Shown piece by piece: positions 50,351 through 59,058 of a DNA stretch of 64,000 nt. This DNA is from RGIG8745 sp045576655 (GTDB lineage Bacteria; Bacteroidota; Bacteroidia; Bacteroidales; Bacteroidaceae). Location of the stretch: positions 62,001-126,000 of the forward strand of contig JAZNGW010000004.1 of the NCBI GenBank assembly GCA_045576655.1, given 5' to 3'. Positions within the stretch are counted from its first letter, which is position 1, and the number at the start of each line of letters is the position of its first letter. Made by a program: the position numbers and the translations under genes. Below the pieces are notes generated by a model that was not told the origin of the DNA, did not search any database, and saw only the letters and a program-made list of their open reading frames with translations.

Positions 50351-51391
50351 CTACAAAATATCCCCAACCGTCTTCATTTTCTCCTCCGTTTCCTGCCATT
50401 CCGACTCTGCGTCCGATGATGCCAGTATTCCGCCTCCGGCATAAAGCACCGCTTTGTCTGCAGCAATTCGGGCGCAACGAAGATTAACATACAAATCAGT
50501 CTTCCCGTTAGGATCAAACATGCCCACTACACCTGTATAGTAGCCACGCTCATAGCCCTCATTTTCCACGATGAAATGGAGTGATTTCTCCTTTGGCATA
50601 CCGCAAACTGCAGGTGTCGGATGGAGCGACTCCACTATTGAAGTGAGTCCACATCCCTGCTTAGGCGAGAAATGGAAATGGGTCTTCAGATGAAGCAACT
50701 GACCAGCACGAGAGTTGTATGGTCCCTCCTCTTCAATGACAGACGCAAAAGGATAAAGGGTCTTACGCACATAATCGGCCACAATCCCCTGTTCCCTTTT
50801 GTTCTTTTCGCTCCATATAAAGCTTGCATCGGTCTGTGAAAGCGGCACTGTACCAGCCAGCGCCACCGTACGAAAATGATTCTTGCTGCCCGACAGCAAT
50901 ATTTCGGGCGTACAGCCTATCCAAGTGCCACACCCTGGTGCGCTGCACAGATAGACCATCATACGCGGATAGGCATCGCAAGCACGCTTGAAAGCCTCAA
51001 CAACATCGCCTGCGCAATCTCTCACGCTATATCTTGAAAGGACAAGTTTTTCAAACTGCCCATCGTTTAGCACTTCATGGAATTTACTGAAAACGCACCC
51101 ATACTGGTCTTTGCCATACGAAGGCAAAGCATCCATTTCATCGCACAATTTCACCTTTTCTGATGCGACATCTGCCACCGCCTTAACATATAATCTATCG
51201 GGACGTATCAATACGATTCGTTGCTTGCCATCACAAGCGAAAGGAATCATCACGAATCCGCTCCTACCCTCCAGTTCGGCAATGCTGTCATACATCTCCG
51301 GCATGCCTGATTCCTGCACCACAACAGTGCATTCATCAGCAAACGGCAAACGGTATATGGCAAAAGGGTGCTTTATCATCTTTCTTTGCAA
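50351..51391 (-). CDS. menF: Isochorismate synthase
   Basis: The 346 residues contain the chorismate-binding domain: FEKLVLSRYSVRDCAGDVVE, FKRACDAYPRMMVYLCSAPG, TPEILLSGSKNHFRTVALAG, LHPTPAVCGMPKEKSLHFIV and YERGYYTGVVGMFDPNGKTD, ending VLYAGGGILASSDAESEWQE, which match the Lys, Glu and Gly residues of MenF/EntC enzymes. It converts chorismate to isochorismate, the entry to menaquinone. Start could be the first ATG or the fifth codon (MIKHPFAIYR). It follows the thioesterase gene by 11 bases in the DUF4954-menI-menF-menD-menB operon. Confidence 0.92.
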   Translation of the reverse strand: MQRKMIKHPFAIYRLPFADECTVVVQESGMPEMYDSIAELEGRSGFVMIPFACDGKQRIVLIRPDRLYVKAVADVASEKVKLCDEMDALPSYGKDQYGCVFSKFHEVLNDGQFEKLVLSRYSVRDCAGDVVEAFKRACDAYPRMMVYLCSAPGCGTWIGCTPEILLSGSKNHFRTVALAGTVPLSQTDASFIWSEKNKREQGIVADYVRKTLYPFASVIEEEGPYNSRAGQLLHLKTHFHFSPKQGCGLTSIVESLHPTPAVCGMPKEKSLHFIVENEGYERGYYTGVVGMFDPNGKTDLYVNLRCARIAADKAVLYAGGGILASSDAESEWQETEEKMKTVGDIL

Positions 51392-51402
51392 TATGTGTGC
51401 TA

Positions 51403-51825
51403 CTATTTATTGGGAAGTATCCTATTCATTACTCTCTCTGTAGATATGAGTGTGCCGTCCTCTCCCACAACATCCACATTCCACACATGGGTTGACTTCC
51501 CCGCACTGACCAGAGTGGCGCGTCCGTAGACCTTGCCTTCCTTCTGCGACATAGCAACGTGATTGCCCGAAACCTGCACGCCACAAACGACCTTCGACTG
51601 GTCATAACCTATTAAGTGGAGCGACCCTGCACCCGCAATTGTTTCAGCCAAAGTCAGTGAAGCGCCACCATGAAGAATTCCAAAATACTGGCGCGTAGCA
51701 TCGCTAATAGGCATTTCCGCCACTGCTGCATCATCGTCAGTAGGCACGAAACGAATGCCAAGCACCTCTATCATAGTGCCGTGCATGCGGCTGTTCAGAA
51801 ATTCACATTCTTTCTCTGTCAACAT
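51403..51825 (-). CDS. menI: Hotdog-fold thioesterase, probable DHNA-CoA thioesterase
   Basis: The 140 residues have the PaaI/YbgC-type hotdog signature: MPISDATRQYFGILHGGASL followed by TLAETIAGAGS, with the Glu of the helix as likely catalytic residue, then VSGNHVAMSQKEGKVYGRAT. Closely related enzymes release 1,4-dihydroxy-2-naphthoate from its CoA ester. Placement directly before menF and in one operon with menD and menB supports that role here. General acyl-CoA thioesterase activity remains possible. Confidence 0.85.
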   Translation of the reverse strand: MLTEKECEFLNSRMHGTMIEVLGIRFVPTDDDAAVAEMPISDATRQYFGILHGGASLTLAETIAGAGSLHLIGYDQSKVVCGVQVSGNHVAMSQKEGKVYGRATLVSAGKSTHVWNVDVVGEDGTLISTERVMNRILPNK

Positions 51826-51836
51826 ATTTCTTACTC

Positions 51837-53618
51837 CTAAAAATCCAAGAATTTGCGCAATTGCTCTTCTTCCACATCCCCAAGTTCAAATTCCTTCTCC
51901 GCATCATTACGCACCATGTTAAGCCACCACGAATGAGCCTCTTCGCCCTCGCGGCGCCAATACTCCTCATCAACAAACAGGCTACCAGCCTCGTTCTGCA
52001 TAAGCGAAACTGCATATGCCAAAGCATTCTTATTGTAGTCGCGCTGAATAAGTTTAAGTATTGACACAATCTCGTCCGTCGTGCCTATCGCACCCGTGGC
52101 TATGTCGCTCTCCAGACGGTCAATCTCGCACCTTGGAGTCAGCATTCCGCACATGTCCAGCCATTCGCCATCGGCTACAGGCTCGGAACTGCTGAGAGCA
52201 CCGTCATTCTTTTGCAACACACTGTGGATGAACAGGCGTATCGCTATATCATATATACTTATGCCTCTGACAAGTGCCGATTTCTTAATCAGACAGTTGC
52301 CGTAAGAGTATTCCTCCACATCCTCACCCTGCTCCTCAATAAGGCGCTTGAGTATCTGCTTGCCTTCCACTACACTCTGTATGATATAAGGATTTGGAAA
52401 AGCAAAGTCTATAATGTCACGACGTGCCGACACAGGACGGTGGTCGCGCTTAGGCCATTTGCCCACATCACGCCAGGTACCGACCGTACGCAGATTAACA
52501 GCAGGAACGAGCCACGTAGTCTCGCCCGACGCTATGACATACGAGAATGGCAATTTCTCCACCCTCGGATGAGTGGAAATCTTGCCCATAGCCATCGAGA
52601 ACGCACCTATATGGGCAGGCCACAAGATATGGCAGCCTGAAGCCGTCTTCGAACCGCGCTCAAGCGTGCCCCAGTGTATAGGTCCCATCTTATAGGCATG
52701 GTTACTCTGATTCGTTGCAGAACCGGCATTGTAGAACGAGAACATGCCTCCGATAAGCAATGTAGACTTATGATGCGACGCTGAGAACGGTCCGCAAAAT
52801 GCAGCACACGCCTCTCCGTTCTCCATGTGGCTGTTGGCAAAAAACAGAGAGCTCTCCGAAGAGAAACCTTTTCCCACATGTACCGACTCGCCGATGAACG
52901 AATTGCTCACTTTCGCACCGTCGGTCACAGCGGCTCCGTTACCTACAACCGAACTATCGATTATAACGTCCGTTCCTATATAAGTAGATGCGTCATCTGT
53001 GCTCAGCACGGTCACATTCGACAGTCGGCTTGCACCTTGCACCTCACACGCACGTCCCAACACACAGTTTGTCATCTCCTTCACCCCCACAACCCTCGAA
53101 CGGTCGCCCACAAGGCCTCGCCCTGCAGGATTATGGTCAGCAGCTTCGCGCATGGCCATATCCCTCACATCCTTATTGCGCAGCATCAGCCAGGCCAACT
53201 GTGCAGTCAGCCCGTCGTAGATGACAACATTGCCGTCGCCGCCCTCATTGAGCACCGCCACCAAATTACCGTTGCCGAAATTGGTAGAGCCCTGCACTGC
53301 TATGACTCCCACGTTGCTGACAAGACACCGTTCGCCTATATCATAGTTCGAGATATATCCTCTGACATTCTCCACCAAGCAACCGTCACCAATAGTGACA
53401 TTGTGCAGCACGGCATTACGCACACCGCAGCAACGCACAAATCCGTCCTCCATTTCAACAGTACCCACAAGCGAACCAATCTCCACATGTCCGTAGAAAT
53501 CTACACTGCGCACCCTGCCCGTATCAAAATCTTCATCAACGAGCACCTCACTCCAGTCCTCGGCCGAGCAGCCCTGTTCTTCAAGCAAGGCAATCTCCCT
53601 GTTTGTCAATCCACGCAT
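51837..53618 (-). CDS. DUF4954 family protein, left-handed beta-helix
   Basis: The 593 residues have many hexapeptide-like turns in the first two thirds (for example VLHNVTIGDGCLVENVRGYI, CLVSNVGVIAVQGSTNFGNG, FIGESVHVGKGFSSESSLFF), which predict a left-handed parallel beta-helix as in sugar-nucleotide acyl- or nucleotidyltransferases, and a helical C-terminal third. It matches my memory of the DUF4954 family, found in Bacteroidota, with no assigned activity. It is first in the operon with menaquinone genes, 11 bases before menI, and has a full promoter (53641-53670). Whether it has a link to quinone synthesis or merely shares a transcript is unknown. Confidence 0.82.
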   Translation of the reverse strand: MRGLTNREIALLEEQGCSAEDWSEVLVDEDFDTGRVRSVDFYGHVEIGSLVGTVEMEDGFVRCCGVRNAVLHNVTIGDGCLVENVRGYISNYDIGERCLVSNVGVIAVQGSTNFGNGNLVAVLNEGGDGNVVIYDGLTAQLAWLMLRNKDVRDMAMREAADHNPAGRGLVGDRSRVVGVKEMTNCVLGRACEVQGASRLSNVTVLSTDDASTYIGTDVIIDSSVVGNGAAVTDGAKVSNSFIGESVHVGKGFSSESSLFFANSHMENGEACAAFCGPFSASHHKSTLLIGGMFSFYNAGSATNQSNHAYKMGPIHWGTLERGSKTASGCHILWPAHIGAFSMAMGKISTHPRVEKLPFSYVIASGETTWLVPAVNLRTVGTWRDVGKWPKRDHRPVSARRDIIDFAFPNPYIIQSVVEGKQILKRLIEEQGEDVEEYSYGNCLIKKSALVRGISIYDIAIRLFIHSVLQKNDGALSSSEPVADGEWLDMCGMLTPRCEIDRLESDIATGAIGTTDEIVSILKLIQRDYNKNALAYAVSLMQNEAGSLFVDEEYWRREGEEAHSWWLNMVRNDAEKEFELGDVEEEQLRKFLDF

Positions 53619-53640
53619 ATTATTTTTCTTTTTAATCCCC

Positions 53641-53670
53641 CAAAATTACAATAAATAGATTTAATAACAA
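53641..53670 (-). promoter_or_regulatory. Promoter TTG-N19-TAATTTTG for the DUF4954-men operon
   Basis: On the minus strand TTG at 53668-53670 and TAATTTTG at 53641-53648, 22 bases before the DUF4954 start codon. Confidence 0.72.
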
Positions 53671-53700
53671 CAAAAACAACTGGCAAAGATTAAAGTTCTG

Positions 53701-53797
53701 CCTGCGAAAAATATCAACGGTGCACCGTTAAGGTTGAAACGCTGCACCGTTTTAATCTTAACGCTCCTCCATTTGTTTACAAACGCTTAAGCGTTGG
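53701..53797. repeat. Four-unit phased palindromic array, family D
   Basis: Cores start AACG at 53716, 53738, 53760 and 53782, exactly 22 bp apart: AACGGTGCACCGTT (perfect), AACGCTGCACCGTT, AACGCTCCTCCATT (decayed) and AACGCTTAAGCGTT (perfect), separated by 8-bp spacers. The left flank CCTGCGAAAAATATC resembles the family A ends (CCTCGCTGAAAACTAT in inverse), and the right flank GGCTA is the inverse of TAGCC beside family C. It lies between the GH2 gene end and the DUF4954 promoter. Confidence 0.82.
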
Positions 53798-53849
53798 CTA
53801 GTTGACAACATGAGATTCCTGTATCGACAATTCTAAACACAGAACGCCA

Positions 53850-56396
53850 TCAATACGGAGTGATGTTGAACAGTTTGCCTATTTCTCCTTCTACAACCCT
53901 CGTTTCCATCAAGGCGCGGAAGTCCGCGACAGATATTTTAGTCCGCGGAGCAAACTCCCTTGATTTCATGTAGCGCAACACACTTAAGTAGAACTGCCGC
54001 CCTTCAGGATACTCCGATGCCTTCTCCAAATCAGACATGACAACAAGCAATTTTCCCTTTCCAACGGCAAATTCAAACACCAAACCGAGTTTGTGGTTGC
54101 GTTCAATGTTATCTATCACCTGTACTATTGGACGATAGTCTGGCGCCGTATTGTCAAGTTTGAACGGACAACTTGCCTTAACTATTGGGAACCACTGCCA
54201 ATTGGTGTGCATGTCCGTAGGGAAACTGTTAAAAAGCGGATGTTCAGGATCGGTCAATATGCCCAATGTGCCCGGAGAAACGTGCTTTCCGTTGTTCTCC
54301 GAAATAGTCTTGAACATGCGGTAGTTCCAGTAGTCAGTCTGGAAAAGTCCGCCTACAGTCTGTTCCGATTCGCCAGGCATGAGCAACACGGTCTTCCCCC
54401 TTTCAAGTTGGTCGGCTATACCGTCAGTCAGTTCTGTAGCTATTATCACTTTCCTCTTCAGTCTTTCCAAGTTGTTTTTCACAGGATACACCCATAGATT
54501 ATATGAATTTTGGGTATCCTGTCCTTCAACAGAAAGGGCGAGTTTTAGACTCACAGCCTTATCGTATTCGCTAAGATCAACATGTATGCTGTCCACGTCA
54601 ATCAGTCCGAATCCATCGGCATTTATGAACATGCTGCCACTTTTGTCGCCAAGAGTCCAGTTCACAATCCTGCCCTTCAGGTTTTGTTCTCCGTAATTAG
54701 CAATCTGGACTTTTGCGTGCAAACCCTCCTCGTTGGTGAAACAGAATTTATCAGCAATAAGCAGAGGAACCACCGGCGAGCAGAATCCACGCCATTCCTC
54801 CTCCGTACACAAGCCCTTAGAATCAAGGAAAGCATCAAGAATGCCCACATAGGCACTACCCTGACCTGGATAATCCTGAAGGTCAAGCAGTTGGAATCCC
54901 GCCATATTAGGAGTACGCAGGTCCATCTCTATGTCCTGCTTGTAAAGCTGGAGCGACCACAACCCGCTTGCACGATGGAAATCCTTAGCCTGGTCTGCCA
55001 TGCCTGCCTTTTCGAGTCGCGAACGGAATATCTCCATGTTATACGGATATAGCGCACCTGTATATTTCTTTATCTCATCATAGTCAGGATAAGTCTGGAA
55101 CTGCGCTGTCTCATGCGAAATTATTGGCACTTGTGCCAGTGAACAACCTTCCTCGAAGTTTCTCTTCGTATCAGGGTAGAAGTGGTTAATCATGCCTCCG
55201 TCGGCAACGTCGGCAAATGAGAATGAACCACGGGTGTGGGTGTGGTAGTTACCCCATCCTTCACCGCCGACACGACAGGTTACGAAAAAATCCATTCCTG
55301 GTTTCACGCCTTCATATCCAAGGCAATAATTGGAACTGAACGTATATATCTTATCGGGTGCCATAGAACGGAAATGCTCGATGAACTCAGCCATTTTACC
55401 GATGTCGCCACGCAGCTCGTTGCCAAGCGCAAACATCCGGAACGACGGGTGATGCCCATAAGTGCGGATAATACTCTCGCCCTCCTTCAGCAAAAAGTCC
55501 ATGAGCACAGTGTCCTTAGGGTTGATTTCGCCCCAGAAAGGCAACTCCGGCTGCAAGTAGATGCCATACTCATCAGCTGCGGCAAATGCAGCTTCCGGAG
55601 GACACCATGAATGGAAACGCACATGGTTAAGCCCGTAGTCTTCACACACCTTGAAATATTTGCGCCACGAATCAATATCCATAGCCACATGTCCCGTAAG
55701 AGGCCAAACGCAAGCGTCATGCCTGCCTCTCAAGAATATCTTGTGTCCGTTGGCGTAGAAATGCTGCCCTTCAATGTGGAAATCATTGAAGGCGGGATGC
55801 CGCTTGCACTCCTTGCCCCACAACTCATCTGTGTGCAGACATATCTCACCAATTATGCCGTTCCAGTTGGTCTGAGTATTTTCCGTGTAGGCATGACTGC
55901 TATGGTACACCTGTTCCGGCACGCCACTTCCGTTGTCAACCATCACGGCAATTGTATGCTTGCCAGGAGCAAGCCAACGGGTCAGATCGAACCGCTGCGG
56001 GGTGGATATATAGTCGGAACTGCCTGCAAGATTTCCGTCGACATACACTTCCGATGGTTTGGTACGCTCCAACGTAAGATATATAGTCTTCCCGTTCCAG
56101 TCAGCAGGAATGTCCACGGTGCGGCGGTACCACGCACGTCCCTTATATGAAAACGGGCGTGAAAGATGAGTCGTCTCCCCCTTCCAAGTTATGGCGTCGC
56201 CCTTCTTGTTGGTATCCGTCGTTCCTGGCAGCACAATAGTCTCTCCCATTTCTGATTCAGGAAGAACTTTCCCATCACGGTCAAAGCAGAACTCCCATAC
56301 ACCTCCGAGGTCAATACGCCATGAATTGTCTGTTGCACAACACAGTTGCACTCCGCCGGCAAATGCAAAAAATAATGTAAACAAATACCTAATCAT
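53850..56396 (-). CDS. Secreted glycoside hydrolase family 2 protein
   Basis: The 848 residues begin with a signal peptide (MIRYLFTLFFAFAGGVQLCC) and the sugar-binding jelly roll (IDLGGVWEFCFDRDGK, LSRPFSYKGRAWYRRTVDIP, VDNGSGVPEQVYHSSHAYTE). The TIM barrel follows with FLRGRHDACVWPLTG and VRFHSWCPPEAAFAAADEYG; the acid/base Glu327 is in FALGNELRG and the likely nucleophile Glu429 in ISHETAQFQTYPDY. A long C-terminal part of beta domains completes it. The CPPEAAF block points to a different GH2 subgroup from the enzyme at 20735. Sugar specificity is not clear and no SusC/D pair is near. Confidence 0.88.
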   Translation of the reverse strand: MIRYLFTLFFAFAGGVQLCCATDNSWRIDLGGVWEFCFDRDGKVLPESEMGETIVLPGTTDTNKKGDAITWKGETTHLSRPFSYKGRAWYRRTVDIPADWNGKTIYLTLERTKPSEVYVDGNLAGSSDYISTPQRFDLTRWLAPGKHTIAVMVDNGSGVPEQVYHSSHAYTENTQTNWNGIIGEICLHTDELWGKECKRHPAFNDFHIEGQHFYANGHKIFLRGRHDACVWPLTGHVAMDIDSWRKYFKVCEDYGLNHVRFHSWCPPEAAFAAADEYGIYLQPELPFWGEINPKDTVLMDFLLKEGESIIRTYGHHPSFRMFALGNELRGDIGKMAEFIEHFRSMAPDKIYTFSSNYCLGYEGVKPGMDFFVTCRVGGEGWGNYHTHTRGSFSFADVADGGMINHFYPDTKRNFEEGCSLAQVPIISHETAQFQTYPDYDEIKKYTGALYPYNMEIFRSRLEKAGMADQAKDFHRASGLWSLQLYKQDIEMDLRTPNMAGFQLLDLQDYPGQGSAYVGILDAFLDSKGLCTEEEWRGFCSPVVPLLIADKFCFTNEEGLHAKVQIANYGEQNLKGRIVNWTLGDKSGSMFINADGFGLIDVDSIHVDLSEYDKAVSLKLALSVEGQDTQNSYNLWVYPVKNNLERLKRKVIIATELTDGIADQLERGKTVLLMPGESEQTVGGLFQTDYWNYRMFKTISENNGKHVSPGTLGILTDPEHPLFNSFPTDMHTNWQWFPIVKASCPFKLDNTAPDYRPIVQVIDNIERNHKLGLVFEFAVGKGKLLVVMSDLEKASEYPEGRQFYLSVLRYMKSREFAPRTKISVADFRALMETRVVEGEIGKLFNITPY

Positions 56397-56425
56397 ATAT
56401 CATACGGCTTTAAAGTGAAACATTA

Positions 56426-56433
56426 CAAAGATA
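56426..56433 (-). promoter_or_regulatory. -7 box (TATCTTTG) of the second GH2 gene
   Basis: Exact TAnnTTTG match 29 bases before the start; a TTG lies 16 bases further upstream (56450-56452), slightly close. Confidence 0.5.
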
Positions 56434-56528
56434 CGGAAAAACCGATACGCAACTCTTCGCACATCACAAAAATCCGCCCTTACGAACTCTTTTATAGCAT
56501 TTTTATGCCATTTGCAACACAAAAACAT

Positions 56529-56536
56529 TAATTTTG
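56529..56536 (+). promoter_or_regulatory. proB: -7 box (TAATTTTG) of proBA
   Basis: The box lies 29 bases before the proB ATG and inside the longest open frame, which rules out the earlier start at 56512. Confidence 0.5.
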
Positions 56537-56565
56537 CAAGCGAAACAAACACTATAGGATACAAA

Positions 56566-57660
56566 ATGTTCAAACGCATTACAATAAAAGTGGGAAGCAA
56601 CGTGCTGACACGGGCTGACGGGTCGCTCGATGTCACACGCATGTCAGCACTTGTTGATCAAATTGCAGAACTAAGAGATATGGGAACAGAGGTCGTGCTC
56701 GTTTCTTCAGGCGCCGTAGCAAGTGGGCGGAGCGAACTGAAAGGACTTCAGTGTGCAAGTTCATCGGGGCGGAAAATGGACAGCGTAGACCAACGCCAGC
56801 TCTATTCCGCCGTAGGACAAGCCAAACTGATAAACCGATACTACGAGATGTTTCGCGACCACGGCATCAGCGTGGGACAGGTGCTGACAACGAAAGAAAG
56901 CCTTGCCACACGCCAGGACTACCTCAACCAGCGCAACTGCATGGAGGTCATGCTTCAGTGCGGAGTGCTGCCTATCGTCAATGAGAACGACACCATATCA
57001 GTGACCGAACTGATGTTTACCGACAACGACGAACTCTCCGGACTCATAGCAACGATGACTGGAGCAGAAGCACTTGTCATACTTTCGAATATCGACGGCA
57101 TCTACACAGGCTCGCCGTCCGACCCAAAGTCTGAACTCATACGCACCGTCGAACCCGGACGCGATCTCAGCGAATACATCCAGAGCGAGAAGTCGGGATT
57201 CGGACGAGGGGGCATGCTCACCAAAAACCGCATAGCAAGCAAGGTGGCAGAGGAAGGCATTACTGTGGTCATCGCCAATGGCAAACGCGCTAACATACTT
57301 GTAGACATCATAACGGGCGCAGATGATGTGCCTTGCACCATCTTCACACCTTCAAGCAACGAAGCATCGAGCATGAAACGATGGATAGCCCACAGCGACG
57401 GCTTCGCAAAAGGTGCCCTCCACCTCAACGAAGGCGCAAGCGAAATCATCCGCGGAGAGCAGGCTGCAAGCATCCTGCCCGTAGGTGTAACACGGATAGA
57501 GGGCGACTTCGAACGCCACGACATCGTGAGCATCATCGACAGCAAAGGCCATAGCATCGGAGTGGGCAGAGTGTCGCTCTGCAGCGAAGACGCCCGCAAA
57601 ATCATCGGAATGAAAGGCCAGAAGCCTCTTGTGCATTACGACTATATGTTTTTGGAGTGA
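56566..57660 (+). CDS. proB: Glutamate 5-kinase
   Basis: The 364 residues combine an amino-acid-kinase domain (RITIKVGSNVLTRADGSLDV, VLVSSGAVASGRSELKG, VGQAKLINRYYEMFRDHGIS, PIVNENDTISVTELMFTDND, GRGGMLTKNRIASKVAEEGI) with a C-terminal PUA domain from about residue 275 (EGASEIIRGEQAASILPVGV). It phosphorylates glutamate in the first step of proline synthesis and is usually inhibited by proline. proA starts within 10 bases, so the two are cotranscribed. Confidence 0.96.
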   Translation: MFKRITIKVGSNVLTRADGSLDVTRMSALVDQIAELRDMGTEVVLVSSGAVASGRSELKGLQCASSSGRKMDSVDQRQLYSAVGQAKLINRYYEMFRDHGISVGQVLTTKESLATRQDYLNQRNCMEVMLQCGVLPIVNENDTISVTELMFTDNDELSGLIATMTGAEALVILSNIDGIYTGSPSDPKSELIRTVEPGRDLSEYIQSEKSGFGRGGMLTKNRIASKVAEEGITVVIANGKRANILVDIITGADDVPCTIFTPSSNEASSMKRWIAHSDGFAKGALHLNEGASEIIRGEQAASILPVGVTRIEGDFERHDIVSIIDSKGHSIGVGRVSLCSEDARKIIGMKGQKPLVHYDYMFLE

Positions 57661-57668
57661 TAAATAGA

Positions 57669-58916
57669 ATGATGAAAGATATATTTACAAAAGTAAAGGA
57701 TGCGAGCGTGACGCTTGCTCTTATCGACACTAACAAGATAAATAATATATTGCTCGACGTGGCTGATGCCGCCATTGCCAATTGCGACTACATCCTTGCC
57801 GAGAACAGCAAGGACCTGGACATGATGGACAAGTCGAACCCCATGTACGACCGTCTGATGCTAACCCGCGAAAGAATAGAAGGCATCGCTGCCGATACGC
57901 GTAAGGTGGCTCAGTTGCCAAGTCCGCTCGGCAAAGTACTGAAACACACTGTTCTGCCAAACGGCCTGGACCTCAAGCGCATCAGCGTGCCTTTCGGAGT
58001 CATCGGCATAGTCTACGAAGCACGTCCCAACGTAACCTTCGACGTGTTTGCCCTCTGCCTCAAGAGCGGAAACGCATGCGTACTGAAAGGAGGCAAGGAC
58101 GCCGACCATTCCAACCGCGCAATCGTTAAAATCATAAAGAGCGTGCTATCCAAGCATGAGATTGACGAGCACTCTATCGAACTTCTCCCTGCCACCCATG
58201 AGGCCACGGCTGAAATGCTCCATGCCAACGGACTGATAGATCTCGTCATACCTCGTGGCAGCAAACGCCTCATCGATTTCGTAAGGCGCGAAGCCAGTGT
58301 GCCGGTAATCGAGACCGGAGCAGGCGTCTGCCATGCTTACTTCGACAAGGACGGCGACACAGCAAAGGGAGCAGCCATCATCAACAACGCTAAGACAAGG
58401 CGCGTCAGCGTGTGCAACGCCCTCGACTGCATGATCATCCATGCCGACCGGCTTGCCGATTTGCCAAGCCTCTGCGCGCCACTTGCAGAGAGCAACGTGA
58501 AGATATATGCCGACCAGGCAGCAAAGGCGGCGCTGTCAAGCTCCTACCCTTCCGAACTGCTCGCCGATGCCACGGAAGAGCACTACGGCACGGAGTTCCA
58601 GTCGTACGCAATGGCACTGAAAACCGTCTGCACCGACAGTGAAGCAATAGCCCACATCCGCAAGTTCGGCTCAGGCCATAGCGAGTGCATCATCACAGAG
58701 AACGCCGCTGCTGCCGACAAGTTCCTCCGCATGGTCGATGCCGCTTGTGTCTACCACAACGCGCCTACGTCATTTACCGACGGCGCCCAGTTCGGCCTCG
58801 GTGCTGAAATCGGTATCAGCACACAGAAATCGCACGCCAGAGGACCAATGGCATTAGAGGAAATCACCACTTATAAGTGGATTATTCGTGGAAACGGACA
58901 GACAAGACCAAAATAA
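57669..58916 (+). CDS. proA: Glutamate-5-semialdehyde dehydrogenase
   Basis: The 415 residues have the ProA pattern: LKRISVPFGVIGIVYEARPN, VTFDVFALCLKSGNACVLKG, VIETGAGVCHAYFDKDGDTA and NAKTRRVSVCNALDCMIIH, where the last block includes the catalytic cysteine, then GLGAEIGISTQKSHARGPMA near the end. It reduces glutamyl phosphate to the semialdehyde. A GTG at 57657 overlapping the proB stop is possible, but ATG at 57669 or 57672 is likelier. No clear terminator follows. Confidence 0.95.
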   Translation: MMKDIFTKVKDASVTLALIDTNKINNILLDVADAAIANCDYILAENSKDLDMMDKSNPMYDRLMLTRERIEGIAADTRKVAQLPSPLGKVLKHTVLPNGLDLKRISVPFGVIGIVYEARPNVTFDVFALCLKSGNACVLKGGKDADHSNRAIVKIIKSVLSKHEIDEHSIELLPATHEATAEMLHANGLIDLVIPRGSKRLIDFVRREASVPVIETGAGVCHAYFDKDGDTAKGAAIINNAKTRRVSVCNALDCMIIHADRLADLPSLCAPLAESNVKIYADQAAKAALSSSYPSELLADATEEHYGTEFQSYAMALKTVCTDSEAIAHIRKFGSGHSECIITENAAAADKFLRMVDAACVYHNAPTSFTDGAQFGLGAEIGISTQKSHARGPMALEEITTYKWIIRGNGQTRPK

Positions 58917-58951
58917 ACCGTGCATTTTTTCCTTATTTGATGCAGAAATTC

Positions 58952-58959
58952 TAACTTTG
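58952..58959 (+). promoter_or_regulatory. carB: -7 box (TAACTTTG) of carB
   Basis: Exact TAnnTTTG match giving a leader of about 95 bases before the carB start; no TTG at the ideal distance. The leader shows no obvious attenuator. Confidence 0.5.
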
Positions 58960-59058
58960 CAAATTGAATAAGAAGGGCTCTATGGGTAAAAGGTCTGACA
59001 CTTCGCCCAAATCCAAATCCTTTTCAGTCAACATATAAAACTCACATATATTCTAAAG

